Positions 1-6,889 of a DNA stretch of 7,204 bases are shown one piece after another. The notes below the pieces were generated by a model. That model saw nothing but the letters and a program-made list of their open reading frames with translations, was not told where the DNA came from and searched no databases. Made by a program: the position numbers and the translations under genes. Location of the stretch: assembly GCA_007134405.1 (NCBI GenBank), contig SLKW01000340.1, forward strand, positions 1 to 7,204, given 5' to 3'. The stretch is from Paracoccaceae bacterium. GTDB taxonomy: Bacteria; Pseudomonadota; Alphaproteobacteria; Rhodobacterales; Rhodobacteraceae. Position 1 is the stretch's first letter, and each line of letters begins with the position of its first letter.

Positions 1-575
1 AGCCCGCTGTCGCAGAAATTCCGCATGTCGTTGAGCGAGTGGCTCACAAGGATCGCCGTCGCATTCTCCAACCTGGCGCGGAAGACCTCCTTGCTCTTGC
101 GCTTGAACCGAGCGTCGCCCACGGCGGTCACCTCGTCGATCAGGTAGGTATCGAAAGGGATCCCCATCGCCACGCCAAAGGCCACGCGCGAGCGCATGCC
201 CGAGGAATAGCTGCGCATGGGCATGGCGAAATGGTCGCCGATCGCCGCGAATTCCTCAACGAACGCCACGAGTTCATCACTATCGACCCCATAGGCGCGG
301 GCGAGGAATCGCGTGTTCTGCACGCCGGTCAGATCCTTGTGGAAGCTGTTTGCGTTGCCGACTGGCCATGAGACACTGCCGCCGCGCAGGACGCGCCCCG
401 AAGCGGGTTGCATCGTGCCCGCCAGGATCTGTAACAGCGTCGACTTGCCCGCCCCGTTGCGCCCCATCAGCGCCATCGATTGGCCCGTCGGAAGATCCAT
501 GGTCAGGTCATCGAGGACCGGGCGGTATTCCCCGCGAACCCAGAAGCCCTTGCACAGGTTTTCGAACCGGATCAT
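1..575 (-). CDS. kpsT: Capsular polysaccharide ABC transporter ATP-binding protein (KpsT-like), 3' end outside the window
   Basis: This is the nucleotide-binding subunit that powers export of a lipid-linked capsular or surface polysaccharide across the inner membrane, working with the KpsM permease. Translation from the ATG at 573-575 gives 191 residues before the window edge. They include a Walker A motif GRNGAGKST (about residues 38-46), the ABC signature YSSGM (123-127), Walker B YLIDE (144-148) followed by the D-loop region TAVGD, and the switch histidine in LVSHS (H179). The run SSGMRSR and the IDEVTAVGDARF segment are typical of the KpsT/Wzt-type exporters rather than importers. The start is supported by GAGG seven bases upstream of the ATG. 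KpsT proteins are usually about 215-225 residues, so only the last 25-35 should be missing. It follows kpsE by 37 bases on the same strand and is probably co-transcribed with it. Family assignment is firm; the polysaccharide is unknown. Confidence 0.93.
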   Translation of the reverse strand, partial: MIRFENLCKGFWVRGEYRPVLDDLTMDLPTGQSMALMGRNGAGKSTLLQILAGTMQPASGRVLRGGSVSWPVGNANSFHKDLTGVQNTRFLARAYGVDSDELVAFVEEFAAIGDHFAMPMRSYSSGMRSRVAFGVAMGIPFDTYLIDEVTAVGDARFKRKSKEVFRARLENATAILVSHSLNDMRNFCDSG

Positions 576-612
576 TCGCCCGCCTCGTCCCTTTCGCACC
601 GGCGCCGCATGC

Positions 613-2067
613 CTATCCCCGATCACGCAGACTGTAGTAAACCAAGGCACCAATCGCCCAGGCCAGTCCTGCAAACATCAGCGTCAACCCGATCAGCATG
701 AACCGTTGCGGATACTCGGCCCGCTGCGCGAGCGTGGGTCGGATGAACGAGGCGAGATAGAGTTGCTGACGCTCCGCCTTCGAGCGAGCGGCATCAAAGG
801 CCGTCAGGGCCGCGCCGTACGACTGCTCGGCGAATTCCTGGTTCACGCGCAGACCTTCGTATTGCCCGAGCAGTTGCGGATAATCGGTGTTGTCGACCGT
901 CACATCCTGCGCGGCGAAGCTGCGCCGTTCGTCGGCGATGCGGTCGCGGATCACCTCGATCCGGCGCATCGCCTGCCGCACGCGCGGATCGCCGCTATCG
1001 GCGGTGTGTAGCAGCAGGTCGTAATCGACCAAGGCCTGGGCCAACTGCTGCTGGAGATTGCTGAGAACCCCCATCCGGCCCTGGATATCCGCCATCGGAT
1101 CCAGGATCTGCGTGCGCGCCCGAAACTCAGCCATCTCTTCGCGCGCTGCGCGTAGTCGGTCCACCGCCTCGGCAAGGTCGGTCTCGGCATTCGCCATGCT
1201 GTCGCGCCGTGCGGTCTCGTTGAGCATGTTGATCATGATCTCGCTCTCGGCGACGATCGCCTGTGCGATCTCTTGCGCCGCCTGCGGATCGCGGGCCCGC
1301 ACCTGGATCAGGATAAGCCCCGAGGACTGATTGTAAGTCACCCGCACCATGCGCCGCCAGAAGCGCGAGAGATCCTCGACCGTGGAGTTGGGCCAGATCG
1401 AAAACACCGGGTCGCGCGGCCATGTCGTCGAATAATGCGCGCGCAGATCGAACCTTTCCTCGATCCGCTCGACGATTTCCTGGCTCTGTAGAAACTCGAA
1501 AAGAAGATCGGCATTGCCGACATTCGCGCCACCGAACATTTGCGTCAGTCCACCAAGCACGGCGCTGGCGCTTTCCGTTTCTGCCTGGCGGATTGTGAAG
1601 CCGGTGGTCGAGGCGTATTGATCCTCGGCCAGCACGGTCAGATAGGTTGCGCTGAGCAAGACCGGCAACAGCACCACGAGGATCAGGCTGAAGGCCAGGT
1701 TGCGATGCCGCCATCGAATCCGCGCTGGCGATGCGGCCTTCCCGACCGGTGGCGGTGTCGTTCCGCTTTCCGGTGGTGCCTTGCGCGGGGCCGGATCCGA
1801 CTTGGAACGCGCCTTCGGGGCATCGGAGGACTTGCCTCGTTCCCCTGGCGCCGCGCGCTTTTCCTGTCGCCCGACGGCCTTGTCCTTTACCTTTTCAGGT
1901 TTTCCGACGACGTCCTTGCTGCCTCCGGCATCGCGCTCTTTCCCCTCGCGCGGAGAAGTCGAATCCGCGGGGCGCCCGGCGTCGCGCGTCACCGTTTCCA
2001 TCCTTCCGGCGTCCGCGTGCGGATCGCTTGCTTCGGAGGGCTTTATTTTCGGAACGCTCTGGACCAC
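613..2067 (-). CDS. kpsE: Capsule polysaccharide export inner-membrane protein (KpsE/CtrB/BexC-like polysaccharide co-polymerase)
   Basis: A polysaccharide co-polymerase of the class that accompanies ABC-dependent capsule export; it is anchored in the inner membrane and spans the periplasm toward the outer-membrane exporter. The 484-residue product has a cytoplasmic, charged and proline-rich N-terminal region (about 1-118), a first membrane helix (about 124-147), a periplasmic domain with a long heptad-rich coiled-coil stretch (about 265-385), and a second membrane helix (about 456-478). Just before the second helix is RPTLAQRAEYPQR (443-455), the proline-containing motif characteristic of this family. 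E. coli KpsE is about 380 residues, so the extra length is all N-terminal. The open frame begins at GTG 2065-2067, with an in-frame TAA two codons upstream, so it cannot start earlier. A good Shine-Dalgarno at the right distance is lacking, and ATG 1999-2001 (residue 23) is an alternative start. It diverges from kpsM and precedes kpsT. Confidence 0.9.
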   Translation of the reverse strand: MVQSVPKIKPSEASDPHADAGRMETVTRDAGRPADSTSPREGKERDAGGSKDVVGKPEKVKDKAVGRQEKRAAPGERGKSSDAPKARSKSDPAPRKAPPESGTTPPPVGKAASPARIRWRHRNLAFSLILVVLLPVLLSATYLTVLAEDQYASTTGFTIRQAETESASAVLGGLTQMFGGANVGNADLLFEFLQSQEIVERIEERFDLRAHYSTTWPRDPVFSIWPNSTVEDLSRFWRRMVRVTYNQSSGLILIQVRARDPQAAQEIAQAIVAESEIMINMLNETARRDSMANAETDLAEAVDRLRAAREEMAEFRARTQILDPMADIQGRMGVLSNLQQQLAQALVDYDLLLHTADSGDPRVRQAMRRIEVIRDRIADERRSFAAQDVTVDNTDYPQLLGQYEGLRVNQEFAEQSYGAALTAFDAARSKAERQQLYLASFIRPTLAQRAEYPQRFMLIGLTLMFAGLAWAIGALVYYSLRDRG

Positions 2068-2150
2068 ACCTTACCCGAGAAATAGAAGCAGCATTGTACC
2101 GAATCCTCTACATAGTTGCACGCGCAAACACCAGCAGAAGGAAGGCCAGA
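2068..2150. promoter_or_regulatory. Divergent intergenic region between kpsE and kpsM, probably carrying both promoters
   Basis: Only 83 bases separate the start of kpsE (minus) from the proposed start of kpsM (plus), so promoters for both directions should lie here or extend into the coding starts. On the minus strand TACAAT (2093-2098) resembles a -10 element, with a poor -35 candidate GTGCAA (2116-2121) 17 bases upstream; it would give a leader of roughly 20 bases to kpsE. On the plus strand TACATA (2109-2114) is AT-rich but has no convincing -35 partner. No clear operator palindrome was seen. The location is inferred from gene layout; the individual boxes are weak. Confidence 0.35.
2138..2142 (+). 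promoter_or_regulatory. Shine-Dalgarno site that selects the kpsM start
   Basis: AAGGA, inside the purine-rich run AGAAGGAAGG (2136-2145), lies eight bases before an in-frame CTG (2151-2153). It is the only strong ribosome-binding sequence ahead of kpsM. The in-frame GTG at 2193 and TTG codons at 2094 and 2196 have none at a proper distance. Confidence 0.55.
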
Positions 2151-2969
2151 CTGCCGACCGAAGCCCCCCTCCCACAGCTACGTGATGCGCGTGTGTTGAA
2201 CGGCAGGGCGATTCTTGCGCTCCGCAGCATCGCGGCGCTTGTCCTGCGGGAGATGTCGACACGCTATGGCCGAACTCCGGGCGGCTATCTGTGGGCCATT
2301 CTGGAGCCGCTCGGCATGATCCTCATCTTGGGGTATGTTTGGTCGCTTCTCGCCCGCACGCCCAGCCTCGGAACCAGCTATTTCCTTTTCAAGGGAACGG
2401 GGCTCTTGGTGCTGCAAATGTTCACGGTTCTCGGCAGTCAGGTCGGCCGGGCGATGATGTTCTCCAAGCCGCTCCTGTTCTTTCCGCGCGTCACCTGGAT
2501 GGATGCGATCCTCGCGCGGTTTCTCCTCAATTCCCTGGTTGTTGCGCTCACCACGACGATCATCCTGACCGGCATCATCGTCTATGAAGACATCCGCACG
2601 GTTCTCGACTGGCGAAAGATCCTTCTTGCAATGAGCCTTGCCGCCCTACTGGGCCTGGGAGTCGGCTGTCTGAATTGCTACCTCTTTCAGCGCTTCCCGG
2701 TTTGGGAGCAAATCTGGGCGATCCTCACGAGGCCACTTTTCATAATTTCAGGTGTGATCTTCCTGTACGAAGAGGTGCCGCCGTTGGCCCAGGCAATCTT
2801 GTGGTACAATCCCGTGTTGCATCTGACCGGAATCATGCGCGACGGCTTCTACCCGATCTATCGGCCCGATTATATTTCGATGGTGTATGTCGGGCTCTGG
2901 ATCATGGTGCCGATGGTGGTCGGCATGCTACTTCTGCGCCAGTTTCACCGCGACTTGCTGAACCGGTGA
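2151..2969 (+). CDS. kpsM: Capsular polysaccharide ABC-2 transporter permease (KpsM-like)
   Basis: This is the membrane-spanning subunit of a surface polysaccharide exporter; two copies would pair with two KpsT ATPases. From CTG 2151 the product is 272 residues. It shows the KpsM pattern: a cytoplasmic N-terminus ending in LREMSTRYGRTPGGYLWAI (32-50) and LEP, which closely parallels the E. coli KpsM segment, then about six hydrophobic helices (roughly 44-66, 79-98, 116-143, 156-177, 188-206, 247-264). It also has the conserved RPLFIISGVIF (194-204) and WYNPVLHLTGIMRDGFYP (218-235) regions. The start is uncertain: no ATG is available upstream of the conserved part, CTG 2151 has the best ribosome-binding site, and GTG 2193 would give 258 residues. 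It is transcribed away from kpsE-kpsT and converges on the ribosomal operon. The permease identity is firm; only the first 15 residues or so depend on the start. Confidence 0.92.
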   Translation: MPTEAPLPQLRDARVLNGRAILALRSIAALVLREMSTRYGRTPGGYLWAILEPLGMILILGYVWSLLARTPSLGTSYFLFKGTGLLVLQMFTVLGSQVGRAMMFSKPLLFFPRVTWMDAILARFLLNSLVVALTTTIILTGIIVYEDIRTVLDWRKILLAMSLAALLGLGVGCLNCYLFQRFPVWEQIWAILTRPLFIISGVIFLYEEVPPLAQAILWYNPVLHLTGIMRDGFYPIYRPDYISMVYVGLWIMVPMVVGMLLLRQFHRDLLNR

Positions 2970-3164
2970 CCAACGCGGCGACCGCGATTGCGCCGGGGCA
3001 TCGACGCATTCCGCCGCTCACGGAAACAGCGGCAGAGAGCCGAAACTGAAAACGGCGCCCGATGCTCGGGCGCCGTCTAATTCAGATAGGGAGCGCGTCA
3101 CGCCGCGCTTGGCGCGGAAAGAGAACCATACTGCCGTGCATCGCGCGGCAGCAACGGTCGGGTA
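2970..3164. other. Intergenic region between convergent kpsM and rpmD, rich in hairpins
   Basis: No gene is recognisable in these 195 bases. They contain one intrinsic terminator (3052-3076, listed separately) and three smaller perfect inverted repeats: 3013-3018 with 3028-3033, 3103-3108 with 3112-3117 around a 3-base loop, and 3131-3136 with 3146-3151 around a 9-base loop. The last two lie between the rpmD stop codon and the terminator, in the 3' untranslated part of the ribosomal mRNA. None of the smaller hairpins is followed by a T-run. Confidence 0.7.
3047..3076 (-). terminator. Intrinsic terminator at the end of the ribosomal operon
   Basis: A perfect 11-base inverted repeat (3052-3062 with 3066-3076, ACGGCGCCCGA and its complement) encloses a 3-base loop. 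Read on the minus strand, the GC-rich stem runs directly into TTTT and then CAGTTT, the layout of a Rho-independent terminator, 88 bases after the rpmD stop. On the plus strand the stem is followed by CTAATT, a poorer tail, so it may also stop kpsM transcripts but less efficiently. Confidence 0.85.
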
Positions 3165-3353
3165 CTAGCCGCGCTCCTCGATGATGCGGACCAGGTGCGG
3201 AATCTTGTCAACCATGCCACGCACGGCGGGCGTATCTTCCAACTCACGCGTGCGGTGCATCTTGTTCAGCCCCAGCCCCTTGAGCGTTTCGCGCTGAGCC
3301 GCGGGGCGGCGAATCGGCGAGCCGATCTGCTTGACGACGATGGTCTTGGCCAT
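3165..3353 (-). CDS. rpmD: 50S ribosomal protein L30
   Basis: Small protein of the large ribosomal subunit, 62 residues, the usual length for bacterial L30. The N-terminal strand [14 protein letters not shown], the segment [19 protein letters not shown] (24-42) and the ending [17 protein letters not shown] are the normal family pattern. The ATG at 3351-3353 is preceded by AAGGAG. The stop codon of rpsE is built into this ribosome-binding site (TAAGGAG), with a 12-base gap. It is the last gene of the operon here; the customary followers rplO and secY are not adjacent and a terminator comes instead. Confidence 0.97.
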   Translation of the reverse strand: MAKTIVVKQIGSPIRRPAAQRETLKGLGLNKMHRTRELEDTPAVRGMVDKIPHLVRIIEERG

Positions 3354-3365
3354 GATCTGCTCTCC

Positions 3366-3920
3366 TTACGCTTCGGCCGCGGCCGGTTCGTCCTTGCGAA
3401 GGATGTCGGCAACCTTCTTGCCGCGACGTTGCGCGACCATCCGGGGGCTCGACTCCTTCTTCAGGCCGTCGATCGTGGCTCGGATCATGTTGTAGGGGTT
3501 CTGGCTGCCGAGCGATTTCGCCACGACATCCTGCAGACCCAGCATCTCGAACACGGCGCGCATCGGGCCGCCGGCAATGATCCCGGTTCCCGGCACCGCC
3601 GAACGCATGATGACCTTGCCGGCACCGTGACGGCCCTCGATGTCGTGATGCAGCGTGCGACCTTCGCGCAGTGGCACCCGGATCATCGAACGCTTGGCCT
3701 GCTCGGTCGCCTTGCGCACGGCTTCGGGAACTTCCTTGGCCTTGCCCTTGCCGAAGCCGACGCGACCCTTCTGGTCACCGACGACGACGAGCGCGGCGAA
3801 GCCGAAACGCTTGCCCCCCTTCACCGTCTTCGAGACGCGGTTGATCGCGACCAGACGATCGGCGAATTCCGGGCTGTCGTCGCGCTCGCGGCGGTCCCGG
3901 CGGTTGTCTTCACGTGCCAT
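3366..3920 (-). CDS. rpsE: 30S ribosomal protein S5
   Basis: Small-subunit protein involved in decoding fidelity and in the mRNA entry channel. It has 184 residues with a charged N-terminal tail rich in Arg and Asp (1-18). The double-stranded RNA-binding S5 N-terminal domain follows, with [15 protein letters not shown] (27-41) and [19 protein letters not shown] (47-65). The C-terminal domain includes [18 protein letters not shown] (108-125), [12 protein letters not shown] (138-149) and an Ala/Glu-rich tail. The loop where spectinomycin-resistance changes occur in other bacteria (VSKTVKGG) looks wild type. The ATG at 3918-3920 has GAGGAG upstream, overlapping the rplR stop, with a 10-base gap. 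Confidence 0.98.
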   Translation of the reverse strand: MAREDNRRDRRERDDSPEFADRLVAINRVSKTVKGGKRFGFAALVVVGDQKGRVGFGKGKAKEVPEAVRKATEQAKRSMIRVPLREGRTLHHDIEGRHGAGKVIMRSAVPGTGIIAGGPMRAVFEMLGLQDVVAKSLGSQNPYNMIRATIDGLKKESSPRMVAQRRGKKVADILRKDEPAAAEA

Positions 3921-3930
3921 GATCGTCTCC

Positions 3931-4290
3931 TCAGAACTTCAGGCCGCCCTCACGGGCAGCATCGGCCAGCGCCTTGATCTTCCCGTGGAAGAGAAACCCG
4001 CCACGATCGAAATAGCAGTCCTCGACACCCGCGGCCTTGGCGCGCTCGGCAAGTTTTGCGCCCACCTTCGCGGCGGCCTCGACGTTGTTCACGCCGACGG
4101 AGCCCAGTTCCTTTTCCAGCGTCGACGCCGCCGCGACGGTGACGCCGCGCAGATCGTCGATCAACTGAGCGCTGATATTCTTGTTCGAGCGGTGAACCGA
4201 CAGGCGCAGGCGCCCATTGGCGGTCTTCCGCAACTTGTTCCGAACGCGCAGGCGGCGCTTCTGGAACAGCTTCCGTTTGGTATTCGCCAT
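3931..4290 (-). CDS. rplR: 50S ribosomal protein L18
   Basis: Large-subunit protein that binds 5S rRNA together with L5. The ATG at 4288-4290 gives 119 residues, the normal length. A basic N-terminus ([19 protein letters not shown]) is followed by [21 protein letters not shown] (from residue 26) and the ending [20 protein letters not shown] (from 95), all standard L18 features. The same frame is open further upstream into rplF, but that part lacks family similarity, so this ATG is the start. The rplF stop TAA and the following GGG form a weak ribosome-binding site, with an 11-base gap. Confidence 0.97.
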   Translation of the reverse strand: MANTKRKLFQKRRLRVRNKLRKTANGRLRLSVHRSNKNISAQLIDDLRGVTVAAASTLEKELGSVGVNNVEAAAKVGAKLAERAKAAGVEDCYFDRGGFLFHGKIKALADAAREGGLKF

Positions 4291-4301
4291 CTGATGCGCC
4301 C

Positions 4302-4835
4302 TTATTTCTTCTTGCCTTCCTTGCGGAAGATGTATTCGCCCTTGTAGCGGATGCCCTTGCCCTTGTAGGGCTCGGGACGGCGCCAGTCGCGGATGTTGGC
4401 GGCCACCTGGCCAACCATCTGCTGATCTGACCCTTCCACCAAGATCTCGGTGGGCTTGGGCGTCGAAACGGTGACACCGGCTGGAACCTCGAAGATGACT
4501 TCGTGGCTGTAGCCAAGCGACAGTTTCAGGTCCTTGCCCTGCATCGCTGCGCGATAACCGACGCCGACCAGTTCCAGTTCGCGCTTGAACCCTTCGGTGA
4601 CGCCCTGTGTCAGGTTGGCGACCATCGAGCGCGACATGCCCCATTGCTGACGGGCGCGCTTTGACAGGCTGCGCGGCTTTACATGGACGACATTGTCCTC
4701 GAGCTTGATTTCGATGTCATCGGTCGCGGTGAAGCTGCGCGTGCCTTTCGGCCCCTTGACCTCTATGGTCTGGCCAGAAACTGTGGCGCTGACGCCGTTC
4801 GGCAGAGCGACCGGCTGTTTGCCAATACGAGACAT
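4302..4835 (-). CDS. rplF: 50S ribosomal protein L6
   Basis: Large-subunit protein near the factor-binding site and the sarcin-ricin loop. It has 177 residues, full length, beginning [15 protein letters not shown]. Two repeated L6 domains are followed by the L6 signature [11 protein letters not shown] (154-164) and a lysine-rich end. The ATG at 4833-4835 is preceded by a strong site in which the rpsH stop is fused to the Shine-Dalgarno (TGAGGAGGG), 11 bases between genes. Confidence 0.98.
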   Translation of the reverse strand: MSRIGKQPVALPNGVSATVSGQTIEVKGPKGTRSFTATDDIEIKLEDNVVHVKPRSLSKRARQQWGMSRSMVANLTQGVTEGFKRELELVGVGYRAAMQGKDLKLSLGYSHEVIFEVPAGVTVSTPKPTEILVEGSDQQMVGQVAANIRDWRRPEPYKGKGIRYKGEYIFRKEGKKK

Positions 4836-4846
4836 TTCGGCCCTCC

Positions 4847-5245
4847 TCAGTAGACGCGGCAGAGAACTTCGCCGCCAACATTGGCCGCGCGCGCCGCTGC
4901 ATCCGACATCACACCCTTGGGCGTCGAAACGACAGAGACGCCAAGGCCATTACGTACCTGCGGGATATCCTTGACCCCGGCATAGACCCGGCGACCGGGC
5001 GTCGACACGCGCTTGAGTTCACGGATCACCGGCTCGCCGCTGGCGTATTTTAGCACGATTTCCAGCTCTTCATGGCCCTCGGGCGTCGTTACACGCTCGT
5101 AGCCGCGAATGTAGCCTTCGTCGGCCAGCACATCGAGCACCCAGGCGCGCAGTTTCGACGCAGGCGAGCGCACGCTCGTCTTGCCGCGCAGCTGTGCGTT
5201 ACGGATCCGGGTCAGCATATCGCCGAGAGGATCGTTCATTGACAT
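4847..5245 (-). CDS. rpsH: 30S ribosomal protein S8
   Basis: Small-subunit primary 16S rRNA-binding protein; in E. coli it is also the translational repressor of the spc operon. It has 132 residues: N-terminal [15 protein letters not shown] (4-18) and the C-terminal rRNA-binding signature with STPKGVMSD (107-115) and GGEVLCRVY at the end. Two in-frame ATGs are possible, at residues 1 and 3. The perfect TAAGGAGG (5253-5260) seven bases upstream of the first favours the first. The TAA of that site is the rpsN stop codon. The E. coli-type S8 target near the L5 start was not identified with confidence here. Confidence 0.98.
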   Translation of the reverse strand: MSMNDPLGDMLTRIRNAQLRGKTSVRSPASKLRAWVLDVLADEGYIRGYERVTTPEGHEELEIVLKYASGEPVIRELKRVSTPGRRVYAGVKDIPQVRNGLGVSVVSTPKGVMSDAAARAANVGGEVLCRVY

Positions 5246-5257
5246 GTCATCCCCTCC

Positions 5258-5563
5258 TTACCAGCTTGACTTGACCATGCCGGGTATCTGACCGAACGAG
5301 CCAAGCTCGCGAAGCATAATCCGGCTGAGTTTCAGTTTGCGATAATAGGCCTTCGGACGGCCGGTCAGTTCGCAGCGGTTGTGCAGGCGTGTCGGCGACG
5401 AATTGCGCGGCAGTTGGGCCAGCTTCAGGCTCGCCTTGAACCGCTCTTCCATCGAGACGCTCTGGTCATTGGCGATCGCCTTCAGCGCGGCACGCTTGGC
5501 GGCATGCTTCTGCACCATACGCTCGCGCTTCTTCTGGCGTTCGACCATGGATTTCTTGGCCAT
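5258..5563 (-). CDS. rpsN: 30S ribosomal protein S14, zinc-independent form
   Basis: Small-subunit head protein, 101 residues, the long form. It has a basic N-terminal helix ([15 protein letters not shown]) and the S14 signature [14 protein letters not shown] (63-76), ending [11 protein letters not shown]. There is a single cysteine (64), so the CXXC zinc-ribbon pairs of the short form are absent, as expected for the C-minus proteobacterial type. The ATG at 5561-5563 has GGAAGGAG upstream. The 19-base gap to rplE is longer than at most other junctions of the operon, and here the Shine-Dalgarno does not overlap the preceding stop. Confidence 0.98.
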   Translation of the reverse strand: MAKKSMVERQKKRERMVQKHAAKRAALKAIANDQSVSMEERFKASLKLAQLPRNSSPTRLHNRCELTGRPKAYYRKLKLSRIMLRELGSFGQIPGMVKSSW

Positions 5564-5582
5564 GTGTTCCTCTCCTTCCGCG

Positions 5583-6143
5583 TCAGCTGTTGAAGGGCAT
5601 GTTGAAATGCTTCAACAGCGCCTTGGCTTCCGCGTCGGTTTCCGCGGTGGTGCAGATGATGATGTCGAGCCCCCAGACCTCGTCGACCTTGTCGAAGTCG
5701 ATCTCGGGGAAGACGATGTGTTCCTTGACGCCCATGGCGAAATTGCCGCGCCCATCGAAGGACGAGCCCTTCACACCACGGAAGTCCCGCACGCGCGGCA
5801 GCGCGATGGTGATCAGGCGGTCGAGAAACTCGTACATCCGGTCGCCACGAAGTGTGACCTTCGCACCAAGCGGCATGCCCTCGCGCACGCGAAACCCCGC
5901 AATCGAGTTCTTCGCCTTGGTGATGACCGCTTTCTGGCCGGCAATCGCGGTGAGATCCTCGTGCGCGGATTTCACCTTCTTGGTGTCCTTGACAGCCTCG
6001 CCGATCCCCATGTTGAGCACGATCTTCTCGAGCTTCGGGATTTGCATGTCGTTCTTGTAGCCGAACTCTTCCTTGAGCGCGGCGCGAATCTTCTGGCGGT
6101 ACTGCGCCTTCAGACGCGGGGTGTAGGTCGCGGTATCAAGCAT
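5583..6143 (-). CDS. rplE: 50S ribosomal protein L5
   Basis: Large-subunit protein that binds 5S rRNA and contacts the P-site tRNA. It has 186 residues, with the L5 signature [17 protein letters not shown] (35-51), [15 protein letters not shown] in the middle, and [21 protein letters not shown] near the C-terminal third, all as in the family. Its ATG shares one base with the stop codon of rplX (TGATG at 6141-6145), so ribosomes finishing L24 can begin L5 directly. This matches the one-to-one stoichiometry needed. Confidence 0.98.
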   Translation of the reverse strand: MLDTATYTPRLKAQYRQKIRAALKEEFGYKNDMQIPKLEKIVLNMGIGEAVKDTKKVKSAHEDLTAIAGQKAVITKAKNSIAGFRVREGMPLGAKVTLRGDRMYEFLDRLITIALPRVRDFRGVKGSSFDGRGNFAMGVKEHIVFPEIDFDKVDEVWGLDIIICTTAETDAEAKALLKHFNMPFNS

Positions 6144-6448
6144 CAGATCACGTCTCCGGTCGTCTTGGCGAAACGCACCTTCTTACCATCCTCGATGCGG
6201 AAACCCACGCGGGTCGCCTTGCCGTTGCCATCGACGATGGCAAGGTTCGACAGATCGATGGGCATCGGCTGCGGAAGCCGGCCGCCCTGGCTCTGCGCGC
6301 TTTGTTTCGTGTGGCGGATGGAAATGTTAACGCCATCGACGATGGCCTTGTTATCCTTGGGCATGACCTGGGTGATCTCACCCGTCTTGCCCTTGTCCTT
6401 GCCGGCCAGCACGACGACCTTGTCGCCCTTTTTCAGCTTCGCAGCCAT
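6143..6448 (-). CDS. rplX: 50S ribosomal protein L24
   Basis: Early assembly protein of the large subunit. It has 101 residues, with a KOW motif at the N-terminus ([20 protein letters not shown], residues 5-24) and then [14 protein letters not shown], the usual L24 pattern. It overlaps the rplN stop by one base at its start (TGATG at 6446-6450) and the rplE start by one base at its end, so three genes are linked by two stop-start overlaps. Confidence 0.98.
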   Translation of the reverse strand: MAAKLKKGDKVVVLAGKDKGKTGEITQVMPKDNKAIVDGVNISIRHTKQSAQSQGGRLPQPMPIDLSNLAIVDGNGKATRVGFRIEDGKKVRFAKTTGDVI

Positions 6449-6816
6449 CAGAGCACCTCCGGCGCCAGCGAAATGATTTTCATGAAGTTCTTCGCACGCA
6501 ACTCGCGTACCACCGGCCCGAAGATACGGGTACCGACGGGCTCGCCCTGGTTATTCAGGATGACAGCGGCGTTGCGATCGAAGCGGATGGCGGTGCCGTC
6601 TTCACGGCGCACTTCCTTGGCGGTGCGCACGACGACAGCCTTGCGCACGTCGCCCTTCTTCACGCGACCGCGCGGAATGGCCTCTTTGACCGACACCACG
6701 ATGATGTCGCCGACGGAGGCATAGCGGCGATGCGAACCGCCCAGAACCTTGATGCACTGTACCCGGCGGGCGCCGGAATTGTCAGCTACATCCAGATTGG
6801 TCTGCATCTGGATCAT
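6448..6816 (-). CDS. rplN: 50S ribosomal protein L14
   Basis: Highly conserved large-subunit protein at the subunit interface. The ATG at 6814-6816 gives 122 residues, the invariant family length. It begins [18 protein letters not shown], then [19 protein letters not shown] (43-61) and the ending [17 protein letters not shown]. The frame is open for nine more codons upstream, but these do not match L14; GGAG eight bases before the ATG confirms the start. It is the first gene of the classical spc operon and follows the longest gap of the cluster (73-74 bases after rpsQ). Confidence 0.98.
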   Translation of the reverse strand: MIQMQTNLDVADNSGARRVQCIKVLGGSHRRYASVGDIIVVSVKEAIPRGRVKKGDVRKAVVVRTAKEVRREDGTAIRFDRNAAVILNNQGEPVGTRIFGPVVRELRAKNFMKIISLAPEVL

Positions 6817-6855
6817 GGGGTTTCTCCCGACCTTTGGAAACACGCCACGCAGGCG

Positions 6856-6889
6856 GTCCCAGGGTTTCGTTCAAACCGGAGTTTGGGAC
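6856..6889 (-). other. Hairpin with two competing inner stems after the rpsQ stop
   Basis: Directly after the rpsQ stop codon, GTCCCA and TGGGAC (6884-6889 and 6856-6861) can close a stem in the RNA. Inside it are two mutually exclusive small stems: AAAC/GTTT around TCCG, a UNCG-type tetraloop (6873-6884), and GGTTT/AAACC around GAACG (6863-6877). No T-run follows, so it is not a simple intrinsic terminator. It sits where the E. coli S10 and spc operons are divided; an mRNA processing or stability role, or attenuation, is possible. No strong promoter could be read in the gap. The structure is drawn by eye. Confidence 0.4.

Noticed and set aside
1731..2150. A 140-codon upstream extension of the kpsM frame that would start inside the kpsE antisense strand
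   Set aside because: The extension is Arg/Pro-rich, matches nothing in KpsM proteins and is the mirror of the kpsE N-terminal region; kpsM proteins start shortly before the LREMSTRYGR segment.
3013..3033. Inverted repeat GCCGCT/AGCGGC downstream of kpsM as a terminator
   Set aside because: The stem is short with a 9-base loop and no T-run follows on either strand; the strong hairpin at 3052-3076 is a better candidate.
3195..4347. Open plus-strand frames opposite rpmD, rpsE and rplR
   Set aside because: They are antisense shadows of conserved genes with His/Arg-rich low-complexity products typical of reversed GC-rich coding sequence.
4291..4644. N-terminal extension of L18 into rplF
   Set aside because: The additional residues are the rplF sequence read in another frame, and L18 begins with its usual MANTKRK.
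5379..6476. A long open frame on the plus strand (about 365 codons) across rpsN, rplE and rplX
   Set aside because: It lies entirely antisense to three unmistakable ribosomal protein genes, has no recognisable domain and is explained by high GC content leaving few stop codons.
6817..6843. Nine-residue N-terminal extension of L14
   Set aside because: L14 length is essentially fixed at about 122 residues, and the Shine-Dalgarno fits the internal ATG at 6814-6816.
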